Shown piece after piece: positions 52,295 to 59,833 of a DNA stretch of 64,000 nt (positions are counted from its first letter, which is position 1; each line of letters opens with the position of its first letter). The DNA is from Cellulosimicrobium funkei (lineage in GTDB: Bacteria; Actinomycetota; Actinomycetes; Actinomycetales; Cellulomonadaceae), in the NCBI RefSeq assembly GCF_001019615.1, contig NZ_JNBQ01000003.1:62001-126000 (forward strand). Reading direction: 5' to 3'. The position numbers and the translations under genes were made by a program. Below the pieces are notes generated by a model. That model saw only the letters and a list, made by a program, of their open reading frames with translations. It made no database searches and was not told the DNA's origin.

Positions 52295-52735
52295 TCAGGC
52301 GGCGACCGCGACGGCCAGCAGGGTGAACGCCGCGACGAGCAGGGCGATGCGGACGAGGTGGTACCGGTCCCAGCGGTGGGCCTGCTCGCGCCAGTCGGCG
52401 GGCGCCGTCTCGGGGGTCCACGTCTTGCCGCGGTTGTTGATGGGCACGAGCACGGCGACCGACAGGACGACGCTCAGCGTCAGGAGGGCCGCCGCGGTCC
52501 AGGCCGCCCAGGCGCCGGTGGGCAGCACGAGGGCCGTCGCCGCGGTGAGCGCGAGCGACCCGAAGTACCAGAACGGCATCGCCCGCCCGAGCATCCGCCC
52601 GCCGTCGGCCCGGGCGAGCAGGCCGGCGTTGCCCGGCAGCCGGTCGACGATCGGGTTCACGACGAACGCGACCGACACCTCGACCCCCACCATCACGCCC
52701 AGGACGACCACGGCGACGATCGGCAACCACTGCAT
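52295..52735 (-). CDS. DUF1772 membrane protein
   Basis: A 146-residue protein with four membrane helices, typical of DUF1772 (anthrone oxygenase-like). The opening VVVLGVMVGVEVSVAFVVNPIVDRLP and the late VPINNRGKTW with HRWDRYHLVR are characteristic. Enzymatic role is unproven. It is divergent from the TetR gene, and the shared promoter holds two palindromic operators, so it is probably the regulated target. Confidence 0.85.
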   Translation of the reverse strand: MQWLPIVAVVVLGVMVGVEVSVAFVVNPIVDRLPGNAGLLARADGGRMLGRAMPFWYFGSLALTAATALVLPTGAWAAWTAAALLTLSVVLSVAVLVPINNRGKTWTPETAPADWREQAHRWDRYHLVRIALLVAAFTLLAVAVAA

Positions 52736-52760
52736 GTCCGGCTCCTTCGATCCAGGGAAT

Positions 52761-52773
52761 CTAGCAATGCTAG
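52761..52773. promoter_or_regulatory. TetR operator 1
   Basis: Perfect palindrome CTAGC-AAT-GCTAG between the DUF1772 and TetR genes, 26 bp upstream of the DUF1772 start. Confidence 0.75.
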
Positions 52774-52792
52774 GAAAACTAGCACAGGCAAT

Positions 52793-52805
52793 CTAGCGGC
52801 GCTAG
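52793..52805. promoter_or_regulatory. TetR operator 2
   Basis: Perfect palindrome CTAGC-GGC-GCTAG, ten bases before the TetR ATG. Centres of the two operators are 32 bp apart, about three helical turns. A third CTAGC half-site lies between them (52779-52783). Confidence 0.75.
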
Positions 52806-52814
52806 ACTCGGGCC

Positions 52815-53408
52815 ATGAGCACACCGGCAGCGGCGCGCAAGGCACGGCTCCTCGAGGAGCGGGAGGCGCAGATCGTCGCGGCGGCGCGCGTGCTCGCCGA
52901 GGAGCAGGGGTGGGAGGCCGTCACCACCCGCCGGCTCGCCGACGCGATCGGCTACAGCCAGCCCGTCCTCTACGGGCATTTCCCGGAGGGCAGGTCCCAG
53001 ATCGTCACGGCCGTGGCGCTGCTCGGCTTCGAAGAGCTCGCCGCAGCGCTCACCGCGGCCCGACCGCAGCCCGGCGAGGGTGCGAGCGGCGAAGGCCGGG
53101 TCCGCGCGCTGGTCGTGGCGTACCTCGACTTCGCCGCGCGCCACCCGGCGACGTACGAGGCCATGTTCCACCTGCCGATCGGTGCGGCGTTCGCCTCGGA
53201 CGAGACGCCGCGCGCGATGCGCGAGGGGTTCGACGCCATCGCCGACGCTCTCCTCGCGCTGGAGCGGCCGCCGGCGGACGTGGGGACGGCTGCCGAGGTC
53301 GTGTGGGGAGCGATGCACGGGGTCGCGACGCTGCAGCGCGCGGGCAGGTTCTCCGCCGAGAACTACGACCGTCGCGTCGACGAGCTGGTCCGCCGCGTCG
53401 TCGGGTGA
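52815..53408 (+). CDS. TetR/AcrR family transcriptional regulator
   Basis: A 197-residue repressor. The N-terminal HTH (REAQIVAAARVLAEEQGWEAVTTRRLADAIGYSQPVLYGHF) is a standard TetR head. The C-terminal domain resembles the TetR_C_13/WHG group. It likely represses itself and the divergent DUF1772 gene through twin CTAGC palindromes. Ligand unknown. Confidence 0.92.
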   Translation: MSTPAAARKARLLEEREAQIVAAARVLAEEQGWEAVTTRRLADAIGYSQPVLYGHFPEGRSQIVTAVALLGFEELAAALTAARPQPGEGASGEGRVRALVVAYLDFAARHPATYEAMFHLPIGAAFASDETPRAMREGFDAIADALLALERPPADVGTAAEVVWGAMHGVATLQRAGRFSAENYDRRVDELVRRVVG

Positions 53409-53466
53409 CGCCACGGCTGTTCGCCGAGCGTGCCCTGAGCGTGCGGGTATCTGCCACACTCACGGC

Positions 53467-53859
53467 GTGGAGAGCCTGACGGACCGTACGCCGATCGAGC
53501 GCGGAGACGGCCGTCGGTCCGCGGGGCAGGGGGCCGAGACGTGGCGCGTGCTCCTCGCGCTGCTCGTCGCGGGCGTGCTCTACCTCGTGTTCGGCTTCCT
53601 CGCGTTGTTCCTGCTCGTCGCCGGGATGGGCTCCTTCGACCCCGCGTCGTGCGGGACGCTCCTGCCCGTCGAGTGCCCCCAGCCGGGCAAGGGCCTCCTC
53701 CAGATCGCGGGGGGCGTCGTGGGGCTCTTCGTCCCGGCGGTCCTGGCCGTCTACATCGTCGGGACGAGCAGGCCGCGGCGAACGGGAGTGATCTCCGCCT
53801 GCCTGAGCCTCGCCACGTGGGCGGTCCTCGTCGGCACCGCGGTCGGCCTCGCGCGCTAG
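53467..53859 (+). CDS. Small membrane protein with two loop cysteines
   Basis: A 130-residue protein with three hydrophobic helices. The loop after the first has a Cys pair (PASCGTLLPVECPQ). Its layout is similar to the next gene (helix, Cys-pair loop, two helices). No family recognised. GTG start chosen by frame; ribosome-binding site is weak. Confidence 0.68.
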   Translation: MESLTDRTPIERGDGRRSAGQGAETWRVLLALLVAGVLYLVFGFLALFLLVAGMGSFDPASCGTLLPVECPQPGKGLLQIAGGVVGLFVPAVLAVYIVGTSRPRRTGVISACLSLATWAVLVGTAVGLAR

Positions 53860-53955
53860 GGAGTCGGTGCGCAGCGCCGCGCCGATGGGGCGTGGGACGC
53901 GCCCGAGCGCTGCCGGTCCCAGCGGGTGCGGGTGGCGGGCGCGAGACTCGTCGGC

Positions 53956-54381
53956 ATGGAGCACGACGACCGCGCGTCGACGGGACAGGACGTCACGCCC
54001 GAGCGGCAGGGGGACGGCACGGCGCGAGGGCAGGAGAGGGGGCCCCGGGTCCGCGCGGTGCTCACGACGTCCGAGATGCGGAGGCGGCACGATCGAGCCG
54101 CCGCGGGGGCGCTCGTGGCCTTTCTCGGGCTCCTCCTCGTCGCCGCACCGGCCTTCTTCGCCCTGCTCTTCGGCCTCGACTCCAGCAGCGACGCGTGCGT
54201 GGACGCGTGGGGCGGCCCGTGCGACGGGGCGCCGCAGGCCTATGCCCTCGCGGTCGGCCTCGTCGCGGCGCCGCTGCTCCTCGGGCTCGCGATCGCCCGC
54301 CCCCGTCGCGCGCGTGCGTGGCTCGTCGCCACCGTCGGCGGCGCGCTCGTGCTCTTCGTGGTCCTGCTCGTCACGACCTGA
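53956..54381 (+). CDS. Small membrane protein with two loop cysteines
   Basis: A 141-residue protein with a polar 50-residue N-terminus and three helices. The first loop has a Cys pair (DACVDAWGGPCDG), as in the upstream neighbour, suggesting related proteins. Function unknown. Start at MEHDD is a judgement; the frame opens ten codons earlier. Confidence 0.65.
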   Translation: MEHDDRASTGQDVTPERQGDGTARGQERGPRVRAVLTTSEMRRRHDRAAAGALVAFLGLLLVAAPAFFALLFGLDSSSDACVDAWGGPCDGAPQAYALAVGLVAAPLLLGLAIARPRRARAWLVATVGGALVLFVVLLVTT

Positions 54382-54411
54382 CCCGCCGACGCCTCGCGGC
54401 TGCTCGGCGGG

Positions 54412-55641
54412 TCACACGGCGTCGCTCCGCGCGCCGAGCCAGGGGGCGAGGACGTCGGTGCGGCCGAGCCAGCGCAGGCCGCCGTCGGCGAGCTCGTCCG
54501 GCGTCGCGAGCACGTCGCGGAACGCGTCGAGCAGGCGGCCGCGCTCGTCGTCGTCGCCGTCACCCTCGCCGTCGGGCGTGGCCCCGACGATGACGACGCG
54601 CGTGTGCGGCTCGACTGGCCGCCCCTCGGCGGTGGTCGCGTCGTCCCACGTGCCGAGCGTGCCGATGCAGAGCTGACCGCCCGCGCCGTCCCACGCGCAC
54701 AGCGAGTCGGGGCGGTTGGCGACGTGGAACACCCCGCGGGACCGGACCCGGCCGGTGCCGAGGTCCTCGATGCGGCGCAGCAGGCGCTCGGGGTCGAACG
54801 GCCGGGCCGACCACAGCTCGATCGTCCAGCTCCGGTCGCCGTCGGGCGTCACGCGGCATGGGAGCGGGCCCCGCACGCCGAGCGGGTGGGCGCGGCGCTC
54901 GCCGGCAGCGGCGTCGTGGGTGTGCCGGGCGAGGTCGTCGGCCGCGAGTGCGTGGAGCCCGTCGACGCGCCGGGTTCCGACGCCCCGGAGCCGGTCGACG
55001 AGCCCGGAGCCGGTCGCCGCGGCCGCGAGGTCCCCGGTCGTCACGACGAGGTCGGCGTGCTCGAGCTGGGCCGCCAGCACCTCGCCGACCGCGCGCTGGT
55101 CGTCCTCGGTGAGCCCGACGCCGCGCTCGGCGACGAGGTCGTCGTCGAGCAGGTCGTGCTCGAGCGTGTCGACGTCGGCGACGGCGAGCACGGTCGCGAG
55201 GCGGAGGCGCTCGAGCTCGTTGCCGGGCGTGGTCTGCGCGGCGAGCGCCCGGACGACGGGCAGCGACTCGGCGGCGACGGGCAGCGCGAGCACCACGTGG
55301 TCCCACCGGCCGTCGGCGGCGAGGCGCCGCAGCGTGGGCACGGCGTCCTCGCGCACGGCGCACGACAGGCACGCGTGCTCGAGCGGCACGACCTCGTCCT
55401 CGACCACGCCGGTCGCATCGACGACGACCCGGCGCAGCGCGCCCTCGGCCGCCCGGATGTCGTGCCGGAGCGCGACGACGCGGGGCGCCCCGACGACGAG
55501 CCCGAACACCGCGCTGTCGCGCAGCACGGGGTCGATCGTCGCCAGGACGCTCAGCGCGACGCGCAGGTCCCCGGCGCCTGACGGCACGTCGTGCGCGTCG
55601 TCGGGCGTGGCCCCCGACGCAGAGGGTGACGAGAAGGGCAT
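54412..55641 (-). CDS. CobW/COG0523-related protein without a Walker A motif
   Basis: A 409-residue protein whose C-terminus matches the CobW C-terminal domain (SRGVFHVANRPDSLCAWDGAGGQ). The N-terminal half keeps the family's middle pattern VPLEHACLSCAVREDAVPTLRRLA, where metal chaperones have a CxCC motif; here it is C-x-x-C. The usual GFLGAGKTT Walker A loop is absent from the opening DLRVALSVLATIDPVLRDS, so GTP binding is doubtful. It faces the zinc-free ribosomal operon across two Zur-like palindromes and likely belongs to the same regulon. It may be a metal-binding variant that works without GTPase turnover. Confidence 0.82.
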   Translation of the reverse strand: MPFSSPSASGATPDDAHDVPSGAGDLRVALSVLATIDPVLRDSAVFGLVVGAPRVVALRHDIRAAEGALRRVVVDATGVVEDEVVPLEHACLSCAVREDAVPTLRRLAADGRWDHVVLALPVAAESLPVVRALAAQTTPGNELERLRLATVLAVADVDTLEHDLLDDDLVAERGVGLTEDDQRAVGEVLAAQLEHADLVVTTGDLAAAATGSGLVDRLRGVGTRRVDGLHALAADDLARHTHDAAAGERRAHPLGVRGPLPCRVTPDGDRSWTIELWSARPFDPERLLRRIEDLGTGRVRSRGVFHVANRPDSLCAWDGAGGQLCIGTLGTWDDATTAEGRPVEPHTRVVIVGATPDGEGDGDDDERGRLLDAFRDVLATPDELADGGLRWLGRTDVLAPWLGARSDAV

Positions 55642-55711
55642 GAAGCGCTCCGATCCGTGGTCTGGGGCGTCCCGCGCGACCTCGCGGCCGGCACCGGGAA
55701 CAACCCGCTCC

Positions 55712-55726
55712 TGAGAACTGTTCTCG
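55712..55726. promoter_or_regulatory. Putative Zur box 1
   Basis: TGAGAACTGTTCTCG, a near-perfect dyad (GAGAAC-T-GTTCTC) in the divergent gap on the CobW side, matching the TGAxAATxxTTxTCA type box at most positions. Confidence 0.6.
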
Positions 55727-55747
55727 ACAGCGGGTCAGCATAGCGTC

Positions 55748-55777
55748 TTGACGGGAATGATTCTCACTATCTAGTGT
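55748..55777 (+). promoter_or_regulatory. Promoter and putative Zur box 2 of the ribosomal operon
   Basis: TTGACG, an 18-bp spacer and TAGTGT make a plausible promoter. The spacer holds CGGGAATGATTCTCA (55752-55766), a Zur-type dyad with two changes in its left arm. A repressor there would block polymerase. Confidence 0.6.
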
Positions 55778-55816
55778 CGTCTCCCGTCGCCTCACCCGAC
55801 CCCGAGAGGAACCGCC

Positions 55817-56053
55817 ATGTCCGCCGTCTGCCAGGTGCTCGGCACCGCTCCCGGGTTCGGCCACGCGATCTCGCACTCCCACGTGCGGACCAAGCGTCGC
55901 TTCGACCCGAACATCCAGAAGAAGCGCTACTGGGTGCCGTCGTTGGGTCGCCACGTGACCCTGCGCGTCAGCGCCCGGGGCATCAAGACCATCGACCGCC
56001 AGGGGATCGACGCCGTCGTGGTGCGGATCCTCGCCCGAGGGGAGAAGCTCTGA
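55817..56053 (+). CDS. rpmB: Ribosomal protein L28, zinc-independent paralogue
   Basis: A 78-residue L28. The start [17 protein letters not shown] replaces the usual second Cys of the zinc CxxC, and the later Cys pair is missing, marking the C-minus form. [21 protein letters not shown] identifies the family. It opens a five-gene operon. GAGAGGAACCGCC provides the ribosome-binding site. Stop and next start share one base. Confidence 0.93.
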   Translation: MSAVCQVLGTAPGFGHAISHSHVRTKRRFDPNIQKKRYWVPSLGRHVTLRVSARGIKTIDRQGIDAVVVRILARGEKL

Positions 56054-56220
56054 TGGCTACCCGCACCGACCTCCGTCCCGTGATCAAGCTCCGGTCCACC
56101 GCCGGCACCGGGTTCACCTACGTGACCCGCAAGAACCGCCGCAACGACCCCGACCGCATGGTTCTGCGCAAGTTCGACCCCGTCGTCCGCCGCCACGTCG
56201 ACTTCCGCGAGGAGCGCTGA
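56053..56220 (+). CDS. rpmG: Ribosomal protein L33, zinc-independent paralogue
   Basis: A 55-residue L33 with no cysteine. [24 protein letters not shown] is the typical opening (split here by function, not by gap), and the closing Arg-rich segment is conserved. Zinc-binding L33 has CxxC pairs that are absent here. TGATG coupling joins it to L28 and to S14. Confidence 0.93.
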   Translation: MATRTDLRPVIKLRSTAGTGFTYVTRKNRRNDPDRMVLRKFDPVVRRHVDFREER

Positions 56221-56525
56221 TGGCGAAGCGGTCCAAGGTCGCGCGCAACGACCGGCGCGTCGAGGTCGTCGCCCGCTACGCCGAGCGCCGCGCGGAGCTC
56301 AAGCGCGTCGTTGCGGCGCCGTCCTCCTCGTCCGAGGAGAGGGCGGCCGCGGTGCTCGAGCTCCAGCGCCAACCCCGCGACGCGAGCGCCACGCGGGTGC
56401 GCAACCGCGACGTCGTCGACGGCCGCCCGCGCGGCTACCTGAGGAAGTTCGGGCTCTCCCGCGTCCGCCTGCGCCAGCAGGCGCACCGCGGCGAGCTGCC
56501 CGGAGTCACGAAGTCGAGCTGGTGA
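56220..56525 (+). CDS. rpsN: Ribosomal protein S14, zinc-independent long form
   Basis: A 101-residue S14 of the long type lacking the CxxC-CxxC ribbon. Recognisable are [13 protein letters not shown], the SATRVRNRD core and [14 protein letters not shown], ending GVTKSSW. Replaces the zinc form under zinc starvation. Coupled to L33 by a shared base. Confidence 0.94.
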   Translation: MAKRSKVARNDRRVEVVARYAERRAELKRVVAAPSSSSEERAAAVLELQRQPRDASATRVRNRDVVDGRPRGYLRKFGLSRVRLRQQAHRGELPGVTKSSW

Positions 56526-56586
56526 CCGCCGCCGCCCCGAGCGGCGGCCGGCCCCGGCCCGTCACTGGCCCAGCAAGGAGACCACC

Positions 56587-56886
56587 ATGAAGAAGGACAT
56601 CCACCCCGTCTACGGGCCCGTCGTCTACCGCGACAAGTCCGCCGACTTCTCGTTCCTGACCCGCTCGACCCTCGCGGGCGACCACCCGCAGGGCCCGGGC
56701 GTCCCGCGCGAGACCGTGACGTGGACGGACGGGAACACCTACCCCGTCGTCGACGTCGAGATCTCGAGCGCGAGCCACCCGTTCTACACGGGCACGCAGC
56801 GCGTCGTGGACACCGCCGGCCGGGTCGAGAAGTTCCGCCAGCGCTACGGCGCCCGCGGCGGTGCGCAGGGCGGGGGTGCGCGATGA
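56587..56886 (+). CDS. rpmE2: Ribosomal protein L31 type B, zinc-independent
   Basis: A 99-residue type B L31: [20 protein letters not shown], then [21 protein letters not shown]. No Cys. The Gly-rich C-terminus is an extension. AAGGAGA precedes the ATG. Stop overlaps the L36 start by 4 bp. Confidence 0.94.
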   Translation: MKKDIHPVYGPVVYRDKSADFSFLTRSTLAGDHPQGPGVPRETVTWTDGNTYPVVDVEISSASHPFYTGTQRVVDTAGRVEKFRQRYGARGGAQGGGAR

Positions 56887-57005
56887 AGGTCCGCGCCTCG
56901 CTCCGCTCGCTCAAGGACAAGCCCGGGGCGAAGGTCGTGCGCCGCCACGGCAAGACCTTCGTCATCAACAAGGCCAACCCGCGCTGGAAGGCCCGTCAGG
57001 GCTGA
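56883..57005 (+). CDS. rpmJ: Ribosomal protein L36, zinc-independent
   Basis: A 40-residue L36 of the YkgO type: [11 protein letters not shown], then [20 protein letters not shown]. The Cys/His ligands of zinc L36 are absent. It completes the set of C-minus proteins in this operon. Confidence 0.94.
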   Translation: MKVRASLRSLKDKPGAKVVRRHGKTFVINKANPRWKARQG

Positions 57006-57067
57006 CCCGCGCACCCACCACCACCGGAGAGGAGCGGCCGCCCGGGTCCCCGGGCGACCGACCACGC

Positions 57068-58525
57068 ATGCACCACACCGCACCCGACCCGACCGACGCC
57101 CACGCCGATCCCGCCGGGGCGAGTCCCCCCTCCGGTGACGCCCCTCCCGGGGCCCGGGCCCGACGGCGCCCGCTCGCCCTCGCGCTCGGCCTCGCCCTCC
57201 CGCTCACGCTCGTCGCGGCGTGCGCGCAGGGGGCGGGCTCCGAGGGCGAGCAGGGCGACGCGGCCGAGCCCGCGCCGTCGGCCACCTCCGACGTGAGCGA
57301 GGCGGCCGCGCTCACGCCGAGGCTCGCGATCACGTACGACGGCGGCGTCCAGGTCCTCGACGCGACCACGCTCGAGGTCGTCGACGACCTCGAGCTCGCC
57401 GGCTTCAACCGCCTCAACCCCGCGGGCGACGGCCGCCACCTGCTCGTCTCGACGTCCGGCGGGTTCCAGGTGCTCGACGTCGGCACGTGGGCCGAGCCGC
57501 ACGGCGACCACGACCACTACTACACCGCGGACCCCGTCCTCACGGACGTGACGTACGCGGCCGAGAAGCCGGGCCACGTCGTCGTGCACGAGGGTCGGAC
57601 CGTGCTGTTCGACGACGGCACGGGCGAGATCACCGTGCTCGACTCCGCCGCGGTGGCCGACCCGCACGGCCTCGACGACGCGCGCACCCTGACGACCCCC
57701 GAGGCGCACCACGGCGTCGCGGTCGAGCTGTCCGACGGCTCGCTCGTCGTCTCGGAGGGCACCGAGGACGCCCGCACGGGCGTTCGCCTCCTCGACGCCG
57801 CCGGCGACGAGGTCGCGGCGAGCGACCAGTGCCCCGGCGTGCACGGCGAGGCCGTCGCCGCGGGCGAGGCCGTCGTGATCGGCTGCGAGGACGGCGCGGT
57901 CGTCGTCGCTGCCGGCGCGATCAGCAAGGTCGCGGCCCCGGACGCCTACGGGCGCATCGGCAACCAGGCGGGCAGCGAGGAGTCGCCGTTCGTCCTGGGC
58001 GACTACAAGTCCGACCCCGACGCCGAGCTGGAGCGGCCGACCCGCGTCTCGCTCATCGACACGCGCGACGCGAGCCTGCGCCTCGTCGACCTGCCCGCGA
58101 GCTACACGTTCCGCTCGCTCGGCCGCGGTGACGCGGGCGAGGCGCTCGTGCTCGGCACGGACGGGTCGCTGCACGTCATCGACCCGGAGGCGGGCACGGT
58201 CGTGCGCTCCATCCCGGTCGTCGACGCGTGGGAGGAGCCCGACGAGTGGCAGGAGCCGCGGCCCACGCTGCTCGTGCAGGACGGCATCGCCTACGTCACC
58301 GACCCGGCCGGCCGCGCGATCCACGCGGTCGACTACGTCGGCGGCGAGGTGTGGAAGAGCGCGGAGCTCGACGTCGTGCCGAACGAGCTCAACGGGGTCA
58401 CGGGGAAGCCGGCCACGGCCGGCGCGCACGACGACGAGCACGCCCACGAGGAGGGCGAGCACGCCCACGACGAGCCCGCCGAGGAGGGCCACGAGGGCCA
58501 CGACCACGAGCACGAGGAGGGCTGA
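57068..58525 (+). CDS. aztD: AztD-like zinc-binding lipoprotein (beta-propeller)
   Basis: A 485-residue exported protein. A basic, Pro-rich N-terminus precedes a signal core and lipobox LVAACAQG. About seven propeller-like repeats follow, the first beginning ITYDGGVQVLDATTLEVV; other conserved bits are GDHDHYYTADP and APDAYGRIGNQAGSEES. The last 35 residues are a His/Glu-rich tail (repeats of AHEEGEHAHDE) suited to binding zinc. Known AztD delivers zinc to the AztC solute-binding protein of an ABC importer, but no aztABC genes are in the window. It lies 62 bp after L36 and should share Zur control. Confidence 0.88.
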   Translation: MHHTAPDPTDAHADPAGASPPSGDAPPGARARRRPLALALGLALPLTLVAACAQGAGSEGEQGDAAEPAPSATSDVSEAAALTPRLAITYDGGVQVLDATTLEVVDDLELAGFNRLNPAGDGRHLLVSTSGGFQVLDVGTWAEPHGDHDHYYTADPVLTDVTYAAEKPGHVVVHEGRTVLFDDGTGEITVLDSAAVADPHGLDDARTLTTPEAHHGVAVELSDGSLVVSEGTEDARTGVRLLDAAGDEVAASDQCPGVHGEAVAAGEAVVIGCEDGAVVVAAGAISKVAAPDAYGRIGNQAGSEESPFVLGDYKSDPDAELERPTRVSLIDTRDASLRLVDLPASYTFRSLGRGDAGEALVLGTDGSLHVIDPEAGTVVRSIPVVDAWEEPDEWQEPRPTLLVQDGIAYVTDPAGRAIHAVDYVGGEVWKSAELDVVPNELNGVTGKPATAGAHDDEHAHEEGEHAHDEPAEEGHEGHDHEHEEG

Positions 58526-58680
58526 GCGCAGACACGCGACGCCCGGAGGCCGCGAGAAGTCGTGCGAAACTCCGCGTGTTCCCTAGTGTTGTCCCCGGTG
58601 CACGGCCTCGCGGCTGGCACACTGAGACCGTGACGACGGGTGGTGACCACCGCGCGTCGTGAACCGAAGAAGGGATTCGC

Positions 58681-58962
58681 ATGTCGCTCAACAAGTCCGA
58701 GCTCGTCTCGGCCATCGCCAGCAAGGCCGACCTGTCGAAGGCGGACGCCGAGAAGGCTCTCAACGCCTTCCAGGAGGTGCTCGTCGAGTCGCTGGGCAAG
58801 GGCGAGGCCGTCAAGGTCACGGGCCTCCTGTCCGTCGAGCGCGTCGAGCGTGCCGCCCGCACGGGCCGCAACCCCCGTACGGGCGAGGAGATCTCGATCC
58901 CGGCCGGCTTCGGCGTGAAGATCAGCGCCGGCAGCCTGCTCAAGAAGGCCGTCGCCAAGTGA
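58681..58962 (+). CDS. hup: HU family DNA-binding protein
   Basis: A 93-residue short HU without the Lys/Ala-rich tail of mycobacterial HupB. MSLNKSELVSAIASKADLSK opens it, and the beta-arm segment RTGRNPRTGEEISIPAG is classical. It compacts and bends DNA as a homodimer. GAAGAAGG lies before the ATG. Two consecutive hairpins end its transcript. It interrupts the zinc-related genes and is not itself expected to be Zur-controlled. Confidence 0.95.
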   Translation: MSLNKSELVSAIASKADLSKADAEKALNAFQEVLVESLGKGEAVKVTGLLSVERVERAARTGRNPRTGEEISIPAGFGVKISAGSLLKKAVAK

Positions 58963-58968
58963 CGTCTC

Positions 58969-59040
58969 GCTGACCGGCCGCTGCCGGTCCGGTCAGCACG
59001 CACGAAGGCCCGGAATCCCGCGAGGGGCTCCGGGCCTTCG
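58969..59040. terminator. Tandem terminator hairpins after hup
   Basis: First stem GCTGACCGG/CCGGTCAGC (58969-58997); second stem CGAAGGCCCGG/CCGGGCCTTCG (59003-59040) with a 16-nt loop. The pair also serves the convergent hypothetical gene. Confidence 0.85.
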
Positions 59041-59063
59041 TCGTGTCGCGGCGTCGCTCGAGG

Positions 59064-59435
59064 TCAGGCGTGGACGACGTTCGCGAGGATGCCGTGCTGG
59101 GTCAGGCGCGTGCCGATCGCCTGGTCCACCTCGGAGAACGCCTTGTTCGAGCGGGCCACGCCGACCGCGCCGGCCATCGCGCCGTGGCCGGTCGGGCGGT
59201 CGATGCGCGCGACGAGCTGGTCGCCGTGGAGCATGAAGTCGACCGTGAAGACGAGGTGCTGCGCCTTGCCGGCGAACGCGCCGAGCCAGAACGTCTTCTG
59301 CTTGCTCCCGCGCTCGGCGGCCCACTGGCCCGTGGGTCGCGTCGAGACGGTGAAGCCCTGCTCCTGGAGCGCGGCGTGCAGGTGCTGCTTGGCGACCTCG
59401 GGGTCGCCGGACAGGAAGTAGTCGACCGTGGCCAT
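59064..59435 (-). CDS. Hypothetical protein (123 aa)
   Basis: A soluble protein starting MATVDYFLSGDPEVAKQHLHA with alternating strand and helix pattern, and a middle part KTFWLGAFAGKAQHLVFTVDFML. No Cys. I do not recognise a family, though the composition is clearly coding. GAGGAG lies before the ATG. Divergent from L32, sharing a gap that holds Zur box 3, so it might also respond to zinc. Confidence 0.8.
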   Translation of the reverse strand: MATVDYFLSGDPEVAKQHLHAALQEQGFTVSTRPTGQWAAERGSKQKTFWLGAFAGKAQHLVFTVDFMLHGDQLVARIDRPTGHGAMAGAVGVARSNKAFSEVDQAIGTRLTQHGILANVVHA

Positions 59436-59556
59436 GCTGGCTCCTCGTTGCGTTCGGTAGCGTGCTGTGACGGGGTGTGACGGCTGCGTCGCCGCCGGAC
59501 GGGCGGACGGCCCTCGGGATGCTACCGCCGTCCGGGGTCGTGGCCCCGGACCGTCT

Positions 59557-59571
59557 TGAGAATCGTTCTCA
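59557..59571. promoter_or_regulatory. Putative Zur box 3
   Basis: Perfect 15-bp palindrome TGAGAATCGTTCTCA in the gap between the hypothetical and L32. It overlaps a TTGAGA/TAGGCT promoter with 18-bp spacing directed at L32. Confidence 0.75.
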
Positions 59572-59613
59572 GTGCCCGCTAGGCTGGGCGCACCACCACC
59601 GGAAGGACCCCTC

Positions 59614-59784
59614 ATGGCCGTGCCCAAGCGCAAGCTCTCCCGCTCCAACACCCGTGCCCGCCGCTCGCAGTGGAAGGCGCAGGTGCCCGAGCTCGTGACC
59701 GTCGTCGTCGACGGGCGCGAGCTCACCCTCCCCCGCCGGCTCGTCGCGGGCGTGCGCCGGGGCTACGTGACGCTGCCCGAGTGA
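59614..59784 (+). CDS. rpmF: Ribosomal protein L32, zinc-independent paralogue
   Basis: A 56-residue L32. [20 protein letters not shown] is the conserved start. The C-terminal zinc ligands of normal L32 (two CxxC-like pairs) are missing, leaving no Cys. GGAAGGA ribosome-binding site. A perfect Zur-like palindrome lies 43 bp upstream, so it should be induced with the five-gene operon. A strong hairpin covers its stop codon. Confidence 0.93.
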   Translation: MAVPKRKLSRSNTRARRSQWKAQVPELVTVVVDGRELTLPRRLVAGVRRGYVTLPE

Positions 59785-59827
59785 CCCGCACGCCGACCAC
59801 CGCAATGCGGTGGTCGGCGTGCGGGTC
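59783..59827. terminator. Very strong hairpin after rpmF
   Basis: Perfect 22-bp arms (59783-59804 and 59806-59827), separated by one base, so the apical few pairs will open as loop. The left arm includes the last two bases of the TGA stop. Confidence 0.9.
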
Positions 59828-59833
59828 GGTCGG

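Noticed and set aside
52078-52326. An 82-codon plus-strand ORF downstream of the CRP-like site
   Set aside because: It is Pro/Val/Arg-rich, lacks a ribosome-binding site, contains the long hairpin and overlaps the DUF1772 gene end.
58431-58524. His/Glu repeat DNA in aztD as a possible CRISPR or satellite
   Set aside because: The periodicity follows codons of a metal-binding tail; units are too short and there are no spacers.
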